Shown here piece after piece: positions 25,435 through 34,672 of a stretch of DNA of 64,000 nt. Numbering within the stretch: the stretch's first letter is position 1; every line of letters begins with the position of its first letter. Origin of the DNA: Alphaproteobacteria bacterium (GTDB lineage: Bacteria > Pseudomonadota > Alphaproteobacteria > Rhodospirillales > WMHbin7). A program made the position numbers and the translations under genes. Below the pieces are notes generated by a model. It was not told the origin of the DNA, made no database searches, and worked only from the letters and a program-made list of their open reading frames with translations. The DNA lies in the NCBI GenBank assembly GCA_015231795.1, contig JADGAX010000004.1:1-64000 (forward strand), read 5' to 3'.

Positions 25435-26379
25435 ATGACCGTTACGCCGGAACAGAAGGCGGAAATCGCCAACGCCCGCGCACAGAGCGCCACCACGAGG
25501 CGAGTCACCTCGCCGGGCCTGGAAGAGATTCTCTACGAGGCCATCCCCATTCTGGATCACGGTTTCATCCGCGTCGTCGATTACATGGGCGACGACAGCT
25601 CGATCGTGCAGGCTGCCCGCGTCTCCTATGGACGCGGCACCAAGAAGGTCAGCGAGGACAAGGGGCTGATCGATTATCTGATCCGCCATCGCCACACCAC
25701 GCCCTTCGAGATGTGCGAGATCAAGTATCACGTCAAACTGCCCATCTTCGTGGCCCGCCAGTGGATCAGGCACCGTACCGCCAACGTGAACGAATATTCG
25801 GCCCGCTATTCGGTCATGGACCGCGAATTCTACATCCCGGCCCCCGAACAATTGGCCGCCCAATCGACGGAGAACCATCAGGGACGCGGCCAGGTGCTGA
25901 CCGGGGACGAAGCCGCCTATGTGCTGGACATTCTGAAAAAGGATGCCGAGCATAATTTCTCGTCCTATGAGGACATGCTGAATCAAGATTCCAGCGGCAA
26001 CAAGAAGGACGCGGCGCGCCAGGGGCTGGCCCGCGAACTGGCGCGGATGAATCTGACGCTGAACACCTATACCCAATGGTACTGGAAGATCGACCTGCAC
26101 AATCTGCTGCACTTTCTAAGCCTGCGCGCCGAAGGCCATGCCCAGTACGAAATCCGCGTCTATGCCGACGCCATGCTGGATACGGTGAAGCGCTGGGTGC
26201 CGCTGGCCCATGACGCATTCTTGCGCTACCGTATGGGCGGCACGCATCTGTCTTCGGGGGGATTGGAGGCGGTGAAAGCGCTGATCGCCGGACAGAAGCC
26301 CACGCGCGAGCAGTTCAATCTTTCGGCCCGCGAATGGCGCGAACTGATGGCGACGCTGGGGATGGAAAGCGGAGAATAA
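25435..26379 (+). CDS. thyX: Flavin-dependent thymidylate synthase ThyX
   Basis: 314 residues with the ThyX signature [13 protein letters not shown] and neighbouring [21 protein letters not shown] near the end is typical for alphaproteobacterial ThyX. It makes dTMP from dUMP using methylene-tetrahydrofolate and FADH2. ATG 25435 follows AGGGGAA. A terminator separates it from the convergent rnf operon. Confidence 0.96.
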   Translation: MTVTPEQKAEIANARAQSATTRRVTSPGLEEILYEAIPILDHGFIRVVDYMGDDSSIVQAARVSYGRGTKKVSEDKGLIDYLIRHRHTTPFEMCEIKYHVKLPIFVARQWIRHRTANVNEYSARYSVMDREFYIPAPEQLAAQSTENHQGRGQVLTGDEAAYVLDILKKDAEHNFSSYEDMLNQDSSGNKKDAARQGLARELARMNLTLNTYTQWYWKIDLHNLLHFLSLRAEGHAQYEIRVYADAMLDTVKRWVPLAHDAFLRYRMGGTHLSSGGLEAVKALIAGQKPTREQFNLSAREWRELMATLGMESGE

Positions 26380-26405
26380 AAAAGGCCGCCAAACCGGCGG
26401 CCTTT
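26378..26405. terminator. Bidirectional terminator between thyX and the rnf operon
   Basis: AAAGGCCGCC (26381-26390) pairs exactly with GGCGGCCTTT (26396-26405). On the minus strand it is followed by a run of T, so it is the rnf operon terminator 3 bp after rnfH; on the plus strand it lies just after the thyX stop. Confidence 0.9.
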
Positions 26406-26407
26406 CT

Positions 26408-26695
26408 TCAACCTTCCGAAGCGGCTTCGCCGCCTGCCTTGGCCCTTCTCGGCACCGTTTTAGGATCGGCGGTCATGGGGCGATAGATTTCGACCCTGGC
26501 GCCCTCCTCGAGCACGGCTTCCAACGTCGAAGCCTTGCCGTAGATGCCCACCTTCTGCGTCGTCAGGTCGATCTCGGGAAACTGCTTCAAAATGCCCGAC
26601 TTCTCGATCGCATCCTTGACGCAGGCACCTTCCGGCATGTCCACGGTTAGCCAGACTTGCTTGGCGGGCGTGGCGTAAGCGACACCGACTTTCAT
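26408..26695 (-). CDS. rnfH: RnfH-family ubiquitin-like protein
   Basis: 95 residues with a beta-grasp fold pattern: VGVAYATPAKQVWLTVDMPEGACVKDAIEKSG and KVGIYGKASTLEAVLEEGARVEIYRPM, followed by the usual DPK--RRAKA tail. Function is unknown but the gene is linked to rnf operons or ratA. Here it is the last gene of the rnf operon. Confidence 0.9.
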   Translation of the reverse strand: MKVGVAYATPAKQVWLTVDMPEGACVKDAIEKSGILKQFPEIDLTTQKVGIYGKASTLEAVLEEGARVEIYRPMTADPKTVPRRAKAGGEAASEG

Positions 26696-26710
26696 CTCTC
26701 GTCTCTCCCC

Positions 26711-27385
26711 TTAACCGACGCTGTGCGCGCCGGCCATTTGAATCTGCTTGCCCATGGCCAAGTCCAACTTGCGTTTGAAGGCAATCAGCAGGCCGGTGGC
26801 CAGGAAGCCGCCCGGCGGCAAGATCATCATCAGAACGGCGGCGTCTTCCGGGAAGATGCGGGTTTCCAGGACCTTGAAGGCCGGACCCAGCAGCAGGTTG
26901 GCATCGGCGAACAGCGTGCCCGAACCCGAAATCTCGCGCATGGCGCCGATAATGGTCAGAGCCAGCGTGAAACCCGCGCCCATGAACAAACCATCCATAA
27001 AGGAGGGGAAGACCGGCTCGCGCGAGGCGAACACTTCCAGACGGCCCAGGGGCAGGCAGTTCGACACGATCAGCGGAATGAACAGACCCAGCACCTTGTA
27101 CAGTTCATGCATCCAGGCATTGCAGGTCAGATCGACCAGCGTGACCATGGCGGCCACGATCAGGATGTAGACGGGAATGCGGACTTCGTTGGTGATGTAG
27201 TTTCGAAACAGGGCGACGAAGAAGTTCGACGCCGCCATCACCAGCATGGTGGCCACCCCCATGCCGAAGCCGTTGGTGGCGCTGGTCGTCATCGCCATGG
27301 TCGGGCACATGCCCAGCAACTGGCACAGAACGCCGTTATTTTCCCACAAACCATCCTTGATGATGGTGCCGTATTTCGTGGACAT
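26711..27385 (-). CDS. rnfE: Rnf electron-transport complex subunit RnfE
   Basis: 224 residues, six membrane helices, homologous to RnfA and NqrD. CQLLGMCPTMAMTTSATNGFGMG and LIVSNCLPLGR hold conserved Cys that bind the intramembrane Fe-S cluster with RnfA. ATG 27385 overlaps the rnfG stop (TGATG). Confidence 0.93.
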   Translation of the reverse strand: MSTKYGTIIKDGLWENNGVLCQLLGMCPTMAMTTSATNGFGMGVATMLVMAASNFFVALFRNYITNEVRIPVYILIVAAMVTLVDLTCNAWMHELYKVLGLFIPLIVSNCLPLGRLEVFASREPVFPSFMDGLFMGAGFTLALTIIGAMREISGSGTLFADANLLLGPAFKVLETRIFPEDAAVLMMILPPGGFLATGLLIAFKRKLDLAMGKQIQMAGAHSVG

Positions 27386-27996
27386 CAGCGAACCTCCAGC
27401 AATTGCGGCTTGTTGGCAGAGAAGAATTCCAGCCCCTTGCGGATGCCTGTAACCACCGCGCGCGGCGTGATGGTGGCGCCCGAGAACTGATCGAACTGGC
27501 CGCCGTCCTTTTTCACTTTCCACATATTGGGCGGCGGATTGTCGATCGACAGGCCGTTGAACTGCAAAATCCAAGGCCCCTTCTTGGGTTCGATCTTGTC
27601 GCCCAGGCCCGGCGTTTCCTTGTGCTGGACGGCGCGCACGCCCAGGATTTTGCCCTGGGGATCGACGCCCATGATGATCTTGATCTGTCCGGCATAGCCC
27701 TGGCCGTAGGTTTCATAGGCCACGCCGGTCACTTTGCCTTCTTTGGTGGCGCGGTAGATCTTGCGCTCCTTGCCGTCTTCGACCGGCACCATGAAAGTGT
27801 CCAGCGCCGGATTGTTGTCGTAGATCGCGGGCGGCAACACCTGAACCAGCGAATTTTGCAAATCCTCGATGCGCCGTTGCTTGATCGGCTCGTCGGTGAA
27901 CAGATCGGTGAAGGCCAGCAATGATCCGAAACCCGCGCTGAAGGCCGCCAGAATCATCGCATGAACGTAAGTCGGCTTGTTGCTGTTGTAGCTCAT
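27385..27996 (-). CDS. rnfG: Rnf complex subunit RnfG, covalent-FMN protein
   Basis: 203 residues: an N-terminal membrane helix (YVHAMILAAFSAGFGSLLAF) and a periplasmic FMN-binding domain with SGATITPRAV, where the Thr is the site of covalent FMN attachment by ApbE. ETPGLGDKIE is also typical. It overlaps rnfD by four bases. Confidence 0.95.
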   Translation of the reverse strand: MSYNSNKPTYVHAMILAAFSAGFGSLLAFTDLFTDEPIKQRRIEDLQNSLVQVLPPAIYDNNPALDTFMVPVEDGKERKIYRATKEGKVTGVAYETYGQGYAGQIKIIMGVDPQGKILGVRAVQHKETPGLGDKIEPKKGPWILQFNGLSIDNPPPNMWKVKKDGGQFDQFSGATITPRAVVTGIRKGLEFFSANKPQLLEVR

Positions 27997-29075
27997 TTGC
28001 CGTCTCCCTTCACCGATAACGGCTCGCCCTTGCTGTTGCGCCCGAACGTGCGCGGGCGGACATGGTGGTCGATCACCGGGGTCAGCGCGTTCATCAGCAG
28101 CACCGCGAAGGCGACGCCCTCAGGATAGCCCGCGAAGCAACGGATAACCCAAATCAGGAAACCGCAGCCCATGCCATAGACCAATTGCCCCTTTTTCGAG
28201 ATCGGCGAGGTGACATAATCGGTGGCGATGAAGAAGGCGCCCAGGAAGGTGGCTCCCGCCAACAGATGGAAGGTGCCGCTGGCGAAACGCTCGGGCATGG
28301 CCATGTGCGAAATCTGGGCGCAAACGAACAAGGTGCCCATCAGCCCGACCGGCGTGTGCCACGAAATGACGCCGCGCCAGATCAAGAACAGGCCGCCCAG
28401 CAGGATCAGGATGGCCGAGGTTTCGCCGAAGCTGCCGATATGCATGCCGGTGAGCATGCTGGTCAGGTCGAAGACCTGGGGCAGTGATTCGCTGACCGGA
28501 ACGCCCTTGGTCAATTCGGTCTTGATATGGCCCAGCGCCGAGGCGGCGCTGATGCTGTCCATGTTCGACAAGCCGCCGCCGAACACCATGCCCAGGCTGT
28601 CGATCAGGCCGGGAGCGCCTTCGGTGAACAAGGGCTTGGGCGGCACGAAGGCGGTCATCTGCACGGGGAAGGAAACCAGCAGGCCGACGCGTCCGACCAT
28701 CGCCGGATTGAAGACGTTCTGACCCAGGCCTCCATAAATATGCTTGGCCAGCACGATGGCCAGGAAAGCGCCCAGCACGCCGATCCACCAGGGCGTCCAG
28801 GGCGGCAGGCTCATGGCCAGAAGCCAGCCGGTCAGCGTCGCCGAACCGTCGAGAAGGGCTGGCTTGACCGGACGGTCCTGCCAAGCCAGACATCCGGCTT
28901 CGAAGGCGATGCAAGCGCCCACGGTGATCAGGAACATCAGAAGCGCGGGCCAGCCGAACAGCCAGACATTGAACAAAGTGGCGGGCAAAAGCGCTACCAG
29001 CACCGTCGACATGGTCTTGGAAACGCTGGACTGAGCGTGTCCGAAGGGTCCGCTTTTTTCGATCATGACACTCAT
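27993..29075 (-). CDS. rnfD: Rnf complex subunit RnfD, FMN-carrying membrane protein
   Basis: 360 residues with eight to ten membrane segments; related to NqrB. DGSATLTGWLLAMSLPPW, FNPAMVGRVGLLVSFP and DYVTSPISKKGQL are family blocks. RnfD normally carries a second covalent FMN. The start overlaps the rnfC end by four bases (ATGA). Confidence 0.94.
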   Translation of the reverse strand: MSVMIEKSGPFGHAQSSVSKTMSTVLVALLPATLFNVWLFGWPALLMFLITVGACIAFEAGCLAWQDRPVKPALLDGSATLTGWLLAMSLPPWTPWWIGVLGAFLAIVLAKHIYGGLGQNVFNPAMVGRVGLLVSFPVQMTAFVPPKPLFTEGAPGLIDSLGMVFGGGLSNMDSISAASALGHIKTELTKGVPVSESLPQVFDLTSMLTGMHIGSFGETSAILILLGGLFLIWRGVISWHTPVGLMGTLFVCAQISHMAMPERFASGTFHLLAGATFLGAFFIATDYVTSPISKKGQLVYGMGCGFLIWVIRCFAGYPEGVAFAVLLMNALTPVIDHHVRPRTFGRNSKGEPLSVKGDGK

Positions 29076-30562
29076 GCGCCGGGCCTGTTGTCAGCGGTTG
29101 AAGTGGATGCGGCTTCGGCTGCCGCTTTCTTGGCGGCGGCAGCGGCGGCGGCGGCGGCTTTCTTGGCGGCGGCGGCCTTTTCCAGACGTTCGTTTCTGGC
29201 CTCGGCCAGATGCTTCACGCGGTCAAGCCTGCGCTTCTCGCGGTCTTGCGCGTTCAGCATCCCCTTGGCGTAGTTGAAATAATGCACCAGGGGAATGTGC
29301 GACGGGCAGATATAGGAGCAACTGCCGCAGGACACGCAATCCATCACGCCCAGATGCGCCGCCTGATCCAGATGATCCTTGCGGATGACGGCGGCCATTT
29401 CGACCGGCACCAGGCCGCAGGGGCAAATGGTGACGCAGGTGCCGCAGCGGATGCAGGGGCTGGCAGGCTGCTCGTTCACTTCCGAAGAGGTCAGCGCCAG
29501 AATGCCCGACATGCCCTTGACCAACGGCACATCAAGGCCCGGAAGCGGCTGGCCCATCATCGGCCCGCCATTCACGAAGCGCTTGGCGTCCTTGGCCAGG
29601 CCGCCGCAAAAGGCGACCAGTTCGGACAATTTGGTGCCGATCAGCGCCTCGATGTTCTTGGGGTCCTGCACGGCGCCGCCCGAAACGGTGACCACGCGCG
29701 ACAAAAGCGGCTTGCCCTCGCGCACCGCCTTGTGCACGGCGCGGGCCGTCATCACATTGTGCACCACCACGCCCAGATCGGCGGTCAGCTTGCGGGCGGG
29801 CGTTTCCAGGCCGGTGATGGCCTGCGTCAAATGACGCTCGGACCCCATCGGATACTGAACCGGCACGCCGATGACCTCGATGTTCGAGAACGGCTTGGCG
29901 GCGTCGCGCATGATGCGCTGGGCCTCGGGCTTGTTGTCTTCGATGGCGATCACGATGCGCCCAGCGCTCAGCGTGTGGGCCATGATGCGCGCACCGTCCA
30001 AAACCTCGGCGGCGAATTCGCGCATCACGCGGTCGTCGCAGGTCAGGTAGGGTTCGCATTCGGCGCCGTTGAGCAGCAAGGTGTGAATCTTGAGCTGCGC
30101 GCCGAGATTGAGCTTTACCGGGGTGGGGAAGGCAGCGCCACCCAAGCCCACGATGCCCGCCCAAGCCACGCGGGCGCGGATCTCATCGGGCGAAACCGCG
30201 AAAGGATCGGCAATGGGGGGGGGAAGGTCGCTTGCCCATTCGTCCTTGCCGTCGGCCTTAAGAACGATGGTCAATTGCGGCAGGCCCGACGGATGGGGCG
30301 CCGTGATCTCCGAGACGGACTCGATGGTTCCCGACGTGGGCGCATGGCTGGGGGCGGACACAGCGCCCTGTCCCTTGGCCAGCATCTGACCTTTCTTGAC
30401 CAGATCGCCAGCCTGCACCACCGCCTCGGCGGGAGCGCCGATATGCTGCTGCAAGGGAATGTACAGCATGGCAGGCAATGGGAAGGAAACGATCGCTTTG
30501 TCGGCCGTGCGTTCCTTGCGGTATTCGGGATGAATGCCGCCGCGAATGGGAAACAGTTTCAT
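29072..30562 (-). CDS. rnfC: Rnf complex subunit RnfC, NADH/ferredoxin-side Fe-S flavoprotein
   Basis: 496 residues. The N-terminal part has the RnfC barrel-sandwich domain (PIRGGIHPEYRKE), the middle an NADH/FMN domain like complex I NuoF (GIVGLGGAAFPTPVKL, NGAECEPYLTCDDRVM), and then two 4Fe-4S motifs CIRCGTCVTICPCG and CVSCGSCSYICPSH. The C-terminus is an Ala/Lys-rich helix of about 40 residues, a usual variable tail. It lies on the cytoplasmic side of the complex. Confidence 0.95.
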   Translation of the reverse strand: MKLFPIRGGIHPEYRKERTADKAIVSFPLPAMLYIPLQQHIGAPAEAVVQAGDLVKKGQMLAKGQGAVSAPSHAPTSGTIESVSEITAPHPSGLPQLTIVLKADGKDEWASDLPPPIADPFAVSPDEIRARVAWAGIVGLGGAAFPTPVKLNLGAQLKIHTLLLNGAECEPYLTCDDRVMREFAAEVLDGARIMAHTLSAGRIVIAIEDNKPEAQRIMRDAAKPFSNIEVIGVPVQYPMGSERHLTQAITGLETPARKLTADLGVVVHNVMTARAVHKAVREGKPLLSRVVTVSGGAVQDPKNIEALIGTKLSELVAFCGGLAKDAKRFVNGGPMMGQPLPGLDVPLVKGMSGILALTSSEVNEQPASPCIRCGTCVTICPCGLVPVEMAAVIRKDHLDQAAHLGVMDCVSCGSCSYICPSHIPLVHYFNYAKGMLNAQDREKRRLDRVKHLAEARNERLEKAAAAKKAAAAAAAAAKKAAAEAASTSTADNRPGA

Positions 30563-30563
30563 C

Positions 30564-31103
30564 TTAGTGCACCGCCTGATCGGATTGGGGCTTGTGCCAG
30601 TGCCAGCTGCTCAAGGTGACCGGCACGGTCACCATCTTGATGGCCTCGGTCGGGCAGATGTTGAAGCATTTCTTGCAGCCGTGGCATTCCTGCTTGATCA
30701 CGGTATGCATTTGCTTGGCGGCGCCCACGATGGCGTCGACCGAACATTCGCCCAGACAGCGCATGCAGCCGATGCACAGGGACTCGTCGACCACGGCGTA
30801 TTGCAGGCTTTCTTCCTCGTGATCGCTCGTGTCGGCGGTAACGCCCAGCTTCTTGGCCAGGGCCTCGATCACCGGCTTGCCGCCCGGCGCGCAGGCGGTG
30901 ATGCTGGCTTCGCCCTTGGCCAGGGCGGCGGCGTACTGCCCGCAGCCAACATAGCCGCACTGGCCGCATTGCGCGCCCGGCAACAGGCCCAGCAGTTCGA
31001 CCTCCAAGGGATTTTCCTCGACCGCCAGAAGCTTGGCGGCAGCGCCCAAAATCCCGCCCAGGGCGGCGCCCATCACGGCAACACTTCCGATAGCCAGCAA
31101 CAT
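30564..31103 (-). CDS. rnfB: Rnf complex subunit RnfB, ferredoxin-like
   Basis: 179 residues: N-terminal membrane helix, then a 4Fe-4S domain AQCGQCGYVGCGQYAAA and two ferredoxin motifs CIGCMRCLGECSVDAI and CHGCKKCFNICPTEAI. RnfB is the entry point for electrons from soluble ferredoxin. The C-terminus (WHWHKPQSDQAVH) is short. Confidence 0.95.
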   Translation of the reverse strand: MLLAIGSVAVMGAALGGILGAAAKLLAVEENPLEVELLGLLPGAQCGQCGYVGCGQYAAALAKGEASITACAPGGKPVIEALAKKLGVTADTSDHEEESLQYAVVDESLCIGCMRCLGECSVDAIVGAAKQMHTVIKQECHGCKKCFNICPTEAIKMVTVPVTLSSWHWHKPQSDQAVH

Positions 31104-31115
31104 GAGAGCCTTCTC

Positions 31116-31697
31116 CTAGTTAGAAGCCATGCCGGAAAAGCCCATGAAGGCAAGCGCCAACAGGCTTGCCGTCACGAAACCGACCGGGGGACCCATGAAC
31201 AGGCGCGGCACGTCGCACAGCGCCAAACGCTCACGCAGGCCCGCCAGCAAAGCCAAAGCCAAGCTGAAACCGACCGACGAAGCAAAGGAGAAGATGGTGC
31301 CGATCAGAAAGCCTTGATGGCCCTCGACGATCAGCAACGACACGCCCAGCACCGCGCAGTTGGTGGTGATCAGCGGCAGATAGATGCCCAGCATCTGGAA
31401 CAAAGGCGGCGAAATCTTGCGCACCGACATTTCGGTGAACTGCACGGCGGCGGCGATGACCAGAATGAAGGTGTAGGTACGCAGATATTCCAATCCATAG
31501 GGCAGCAGCAGGTAATTCTCAAGCGCCCAGTTGCCCATCGAGGAAACGGTAATCACGAAGGTGGTGGCCATGCCCATGCCGACCGCGGTGTCGATCTTGG
31601 TGGTGACGCCCATGAACGAACACAGGCCCAAAAAACGCATCAACACGACATTGTTGACCAGGGCGGCGCCGACAATCACCATGATGATTTCTTGCAT
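31116..31697 (-). CDS. rnfA: Rnf complex subunit RnfA
   Basis: 193 residues, six membrane helices, homologous to RnfE/NqrE: VLMRFLGLCSFMGV and LITTNCAVLGVSLL carry the conserved Cys of the shared cluster. It is followed by rnfB 12 bp downstream. Confidence 0.95.
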   Translation of the reverse strand: MQEIIMVIVGAALVNNVVLMRFLGLCSFMGVTTKIDTAVGMGMATTFVITVSSMGNWALENYLLLPYGLEYLRTYTFILVIAAAVQFTEMSVRKISPPLFQMLGIYLPLITTNCAVLGVSLLIVEGHQGFLIGTIFSFASSVGFSLALALLAGLRERLALCDVPRLFMGPPVGFVTASLLALAFMGFSGMASN

Positions 31698-31707
31698 GAT
31701 CGGCTCC

Positions 31708-32208
31708 CTAGTTCAGCTGGCAGGATTCGCTCTGCGCCGGGGATGGCGCATGGCGCAGATAGATGGGCGTCAACTCGCCCTGGGCGGTCAGCTTCTTGGC
31801 CCGCAGCCTAGCGATATAAAGGCCGATTCCCAGGCCCGCGAACGTCGCCAACATCGTAATGCCATCTTCGTGGCCCAAAAGATGGGCGACGGTGCCGCTG
31901 CACAGCATGGTTACCAGCGGAATGGCATAAGCGGTCATCGAGGCCTTGACCAGCGTGCTTTCCTGAACGCCGATGACGACCCGGTCGCCAACCTTCAGCT
32001 CATGCACGTTGTCGAGCGGAAAGCGTCTGGCATGCAGGCGCGAACCGAAAACGTCGGCGCCGCACGCGCTTGACGAGGCGCAGCCGCCGCAAGACGAGGT
32101 CTGTTCGGGTTCGAGCCAGGCGACGGCTCCCTCAATGGCGACAACCTTGGCCAGTCCTTCGACGGCGGCAAAGTTGCTGGGATCGGGCATATCGTCTTCG
32201 GCCTGCAT
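31708..32208 (-). CDS. rseC: RseC/MucC-family membrane protein
   Basis: 166 residues: an N-terminal domain with a Cys cluster (SSCGGCASSSACG) and two membrane helices (about 95-135). In E. coli RseC is part of the SoxR-reducing system with Rnf (Rsx), and linkage to rnf is common. ATG 32208 overlaps the apbE stop (TGATG); an in-frame GTG at 32211 is one codon upstream. Confidence 0.9.
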   Translation of the reverse strand: MQAEDDMPDPSNFAAVEGLAKVVAIEGAVAWLEPEQTSSCGGCASSSACGADVFGSRLHARRFPLDNVHELKVGDRVVIGVQESTLVKASMTAYAIPLVTMLCSGTVAHLLGHEDGITMLATFAGLGIGLYIARLRAKKLTAQGELTPIYLRHAPSPAQSESCQLN

Positions 32209-33206
32209 CACGCCTCCAGCTTCTCAACGACGCCCGAAGGCGTGACGAACAGGGCCATTTCGCCGCCCATGGCGCGCAGAAGCGGCAAGCGCTTGGCGGG
32301 ATCGGACAGCAGCATGGCGGCCGAGAGGCCGTCGGCAGCGGTGGCCGTGGAAGCCACCACCGAAACGCCCAGCAGCGCCGGAGCGGTCTTGCCCGAGCGC
32401 GGATCGATCAGATGGGTGAATTTGCCCGCATCGTCGAACAAGGTGCCATAGCCGCCCGAGGTCGAGACGCACTTGTTCACGACGTCGATTTCGCTGATCG
32501 CCTGTTCTGGATTGGCCGGATTGGCGATGCCGATCTTCCAGGCGGAACCGTCGGGCTTGGCGTCCATCGCCCGAGGCTCGCCCATATCGACGATCATCTG
32601 GGTAAATCCGTAGGCGCGAAGCACATCCGCCACGCGGTCGGTGATATAGCCCTGGGCGCCGCTGTTCAGCGTAAGGCCCATGCCCGGCTTGGCGAAGGCC
32701 ACGCTGCGCGCCTTGGCATTGACCTCGACATTGCGCCAATCGACCAACTGGCGGGCCGCCTCGATCTGGCTGGCTGCCGGGCCGTTCGGATCGGGATTGA
32801 CGCCGGTGAAATGGCTGAAATAGGTCTGCCACAGGGGCTGAATGGTGGGATCGTAGACGCCGTCGCTTTTCTCGGCCAGCGTCAGGGCATGCGTCAGCAT
32901 CGCGATGAAGTCCGGCGAGACGTTCTCGACCCGGCCTTCGCGGTTCAAGCGGGCCAAGGTGGTGTCGGCCCGATAGACGCTGAAAATGGACTCAAGCCTA
33001 GCCAGTTCGGCCAAGCCCGCCTCGATGGCGGCGTGCGCCTTCGCCTCGTCCTTATGATAAAGCGAGATCGAGGCCGGAGCGCCAAGCGCCGTTCCTTCCC
33101 AGCGCGCCATCTTGGCCTGGGCCCCTTTGGCCGTCAGGAAAAGAGGCACGCCAGCGGCGGCGGCAAGCACCGTAAGAGCGCGGCGGCGGGTGAACTTGAC
33201 GGTCAT
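32208..33206 (-). CDS. apbE: FAD:protein FMN transferase ApbE
   Basis: 332 residues with an N-terminal signal of Tat type (TRRRALTVLAAAAG). ApbE attaches FMN to Thr of proteins such as RnfG and RnfD in the periplasm. Seen: SISLYHKDEA, YDPTIQPLW, LNSGAQGYITDRVADVL, VDMGEPRAM, FTHLIDPRSGK and ADGLSAAMLL. It is the first gene of the operon apbE-rseC-rnfABCDGE-rnfH. Confidence 0.95.
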   Translation of the reverse strand: MTVKFTRRRALTVLAAAAGVPLFLTAKGAQAKMARWEGTALGAPASISLYHKDEAKAHAAIEAGLAELARLESIFSVYRADTTLARLNREGRVENVSPDFIAMLTHALTLAEKSDGVYDPTIQPLWQTYFSHFTGVNPDPNGPAASQIEAARQLVDWRNVEVNAKARSVAFAKPGMGLTLNSGAQGYITDRVADVLRAYGFTQMIVDMGEPRAMDAKPDGSAWKIGIANPANPEQAISEIDVVNKCVSTSGGYGTLFDDAGKFTHLIDPRSGKTAPALLGVSVVASTATAADGLSAAMLLSDPAKRLPLLRAMGGEMALFVTPSGVVEKLEA

Positions 33207-33541
33207 GGAACTCGACTCCTTCCCAGCACGAACAGATCGGCAAGACTAGCTGGTGCGAAATTTTCCCGCCAAGCAAAAATATTTTGCGTTGCACACGCTG
33301 TTTGGGCGGATTTGCTGCACCTGCGTCAGCAGCATATTGTCGTGATTAGGGCTAAGCAAGAACAAAAATTTCGAAAATCAACGGTTCTACGCAAACTTGT
33401 CTCGTGGGCACACCAAAATGGGTCGTATACCCCCTACCCATTTTGGCGGATTTCCACGGCCCGTAAGTGCGGCGCAATATGACAGTTTTCGTACATAACC
33501 CTTGAGAATCAGCCCCCTTGCTCTTTTTGCCGCCCCTGGCC
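33207..33541. other. AT-rich divergent region upstream of apbE, with two palindromes
   Basis: This 335-bp gap holds no convincing gene. It includes GCAAAAATATTTTGC (33273-33287, a perfect palindrome around ATA) near the expected apbE promoter, and a larger inverted repeat CCAAAATGGGT (33413-33423) with its exact complement at 33436-33446. Neither matches an FNR box; both could be protein sites. The start of the rightward gene is inside or just after this stretch. Confidence 0.5.
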
Positions 33542-34672
33542 ATGAATGCCCGCATGATCGAAATCTTCGACGGCATCTACCGGCAAGCGCTGGGCGATTT
33601 CAAGGCCAACCGCGCCCATCAGGCGGTGGAGGGTTTCGCCAGGCTGCGCCAACTCGCCCCCGACTATCCCGGTCTGGACGTCGCCTATGCCAAGGCGCTG
33701 CGCCGCGACGCCCGCTTCGAAGATGCGCTGGCTGCGTTCGATACGCTAAAGGGCGACGCCATCGAATTGGGATTCGAAAAAGCGATGTGCCTTCTGGCGC
33801 TGGGCTGCGCCCCAGAGGCGCTGGCCGCCTTCGATTGGGTTTTGGAGCGGCGCCCCAACATGGCCGTCGCCTGGTATCACAGCCATGCCCCGGCGCTGGC
33901 GCTTCGGGGCATGGAGGACGCCTTGCGCCGGCTTGAGCACGCCATGGCCTGCACCGGCCCGGTCAACGGCAATTACGCGGCCCTGCTGGCCGCCTATCGC
34001 TGGCTTCAAGGCGAAGAGGGACTGGCGCTATCCCTGGCCCGCAAGGGGCGCCATCGCGTTCTGATCGACGGCTTGAAGGCGATCAAACCGCATCTGAGGC
34101 AAGATCATGCGCTGTTTGCGCTGGCCCCCCAGTTGCTGGCGTATGCCATGAGCGAGGCGAGGACGGACGGGCTTGTTCTGGAATTCGGGGTTCGGCGCGG
34201 CACCTCGCTTCGCCATCTTGCCGCCATCGCTGGGCAAGAGGTGCATGGCTTCGATTCCTTCGAAGGACTGCCCGAAGCCTGGGGAAGCGCAGGCCCTGGA
34301 TTGCTTTCAACGGCGTCGCAATTGCCGACCGTTCCCGCCAACGCGCGCCTGCATCCCGGATGGTTCGAAGACACGCTGCCCGCCTTCCTGGCCGAGCATC
34401 CTGGCAACGTGCGCTTCGTCAACATCGATTCCGATTTGTACGCCTCGGCCAGGACCGTGCTGTTCGCCCTGGCTCCCCGGTTGGTCGAAGGCTCGGTCGT
34501 CGTTTTCGACGAATTGATCGGCAATCCCAGTTGGAAGGAAGATGAATTCAAGGCGCTGGCCGAGTTCAAAACCGCCTTCGACGTACAATATGAATATTTC
34601 GCCCTGTCGCCCGCCACCAAACAGGCGGCCTTGAAAATTCTTCAAGCCCCCCGTTTCGCGAAATCCCAATAA
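33542..34672 (+). CDS. TPR-like protein fused to a TylF-type methyltransferase domain
   Basis: About 376 residues. The first 160 residues are helical with TPR-like units (DFKANRAHQAVEGFARLRQLAPDYP). From about 200 on is a class I SAM methyltransferase of the TylF/MycF type: LEFGVRRGTSLRHLA (glycine-rich site), GFDSFEGLPEAW, FVNIDSDLYASARTVL and VVFDELIGNPSWKEDEF (metal-binding Asp/Glu). Such enzymes methylate sugar or glycan hydroxyls. Starts at TTG 33518, ATG 33542 or ATG 33554 are possible; none has a strong ribosome site. The 3' end overlaps the convergent aminotransferase by 31 bp. Confidence 0.8.
   Translation: MNARMIEIFDGIYRQALGDFKANRAHQAVEGFARLRQLAPDYPGLDVAYAKALRRDARFEDALAAFDTLKGDAIELGFEKAMCLLALGCAPEALAAFDWVLERRPNMAVAWYHSHAPALALRGMEDALRRLEHAMACTGPVNGNYAALLAAYRWLQGEEGLALSLARKGRHRVLIDGLKAIKPHLRQDHALFALAPQLLAYAMSEARTDGLVLEFGVRRGTSLRHLAAIAGQEVHGFDSFEGLPEAWGSAGPGLLSTASQLPTVPANARLHPGWFEDTLPAFLAEHPGNVRFVNIDSDLYASARTVLFALAPRLVEGSVVVFDELIGNPSWKEDEFKALAEFKTAFDVQYEYFALSPATKQAALKILQAPRFAKSQ

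Noticed and set aside
33207-33300. Sigma-54 (-24/-12) promoter before apbE
   Set aside because: GCAC and TTGC elements occur on the minus strand but their spacing is wrong for sigma-54.
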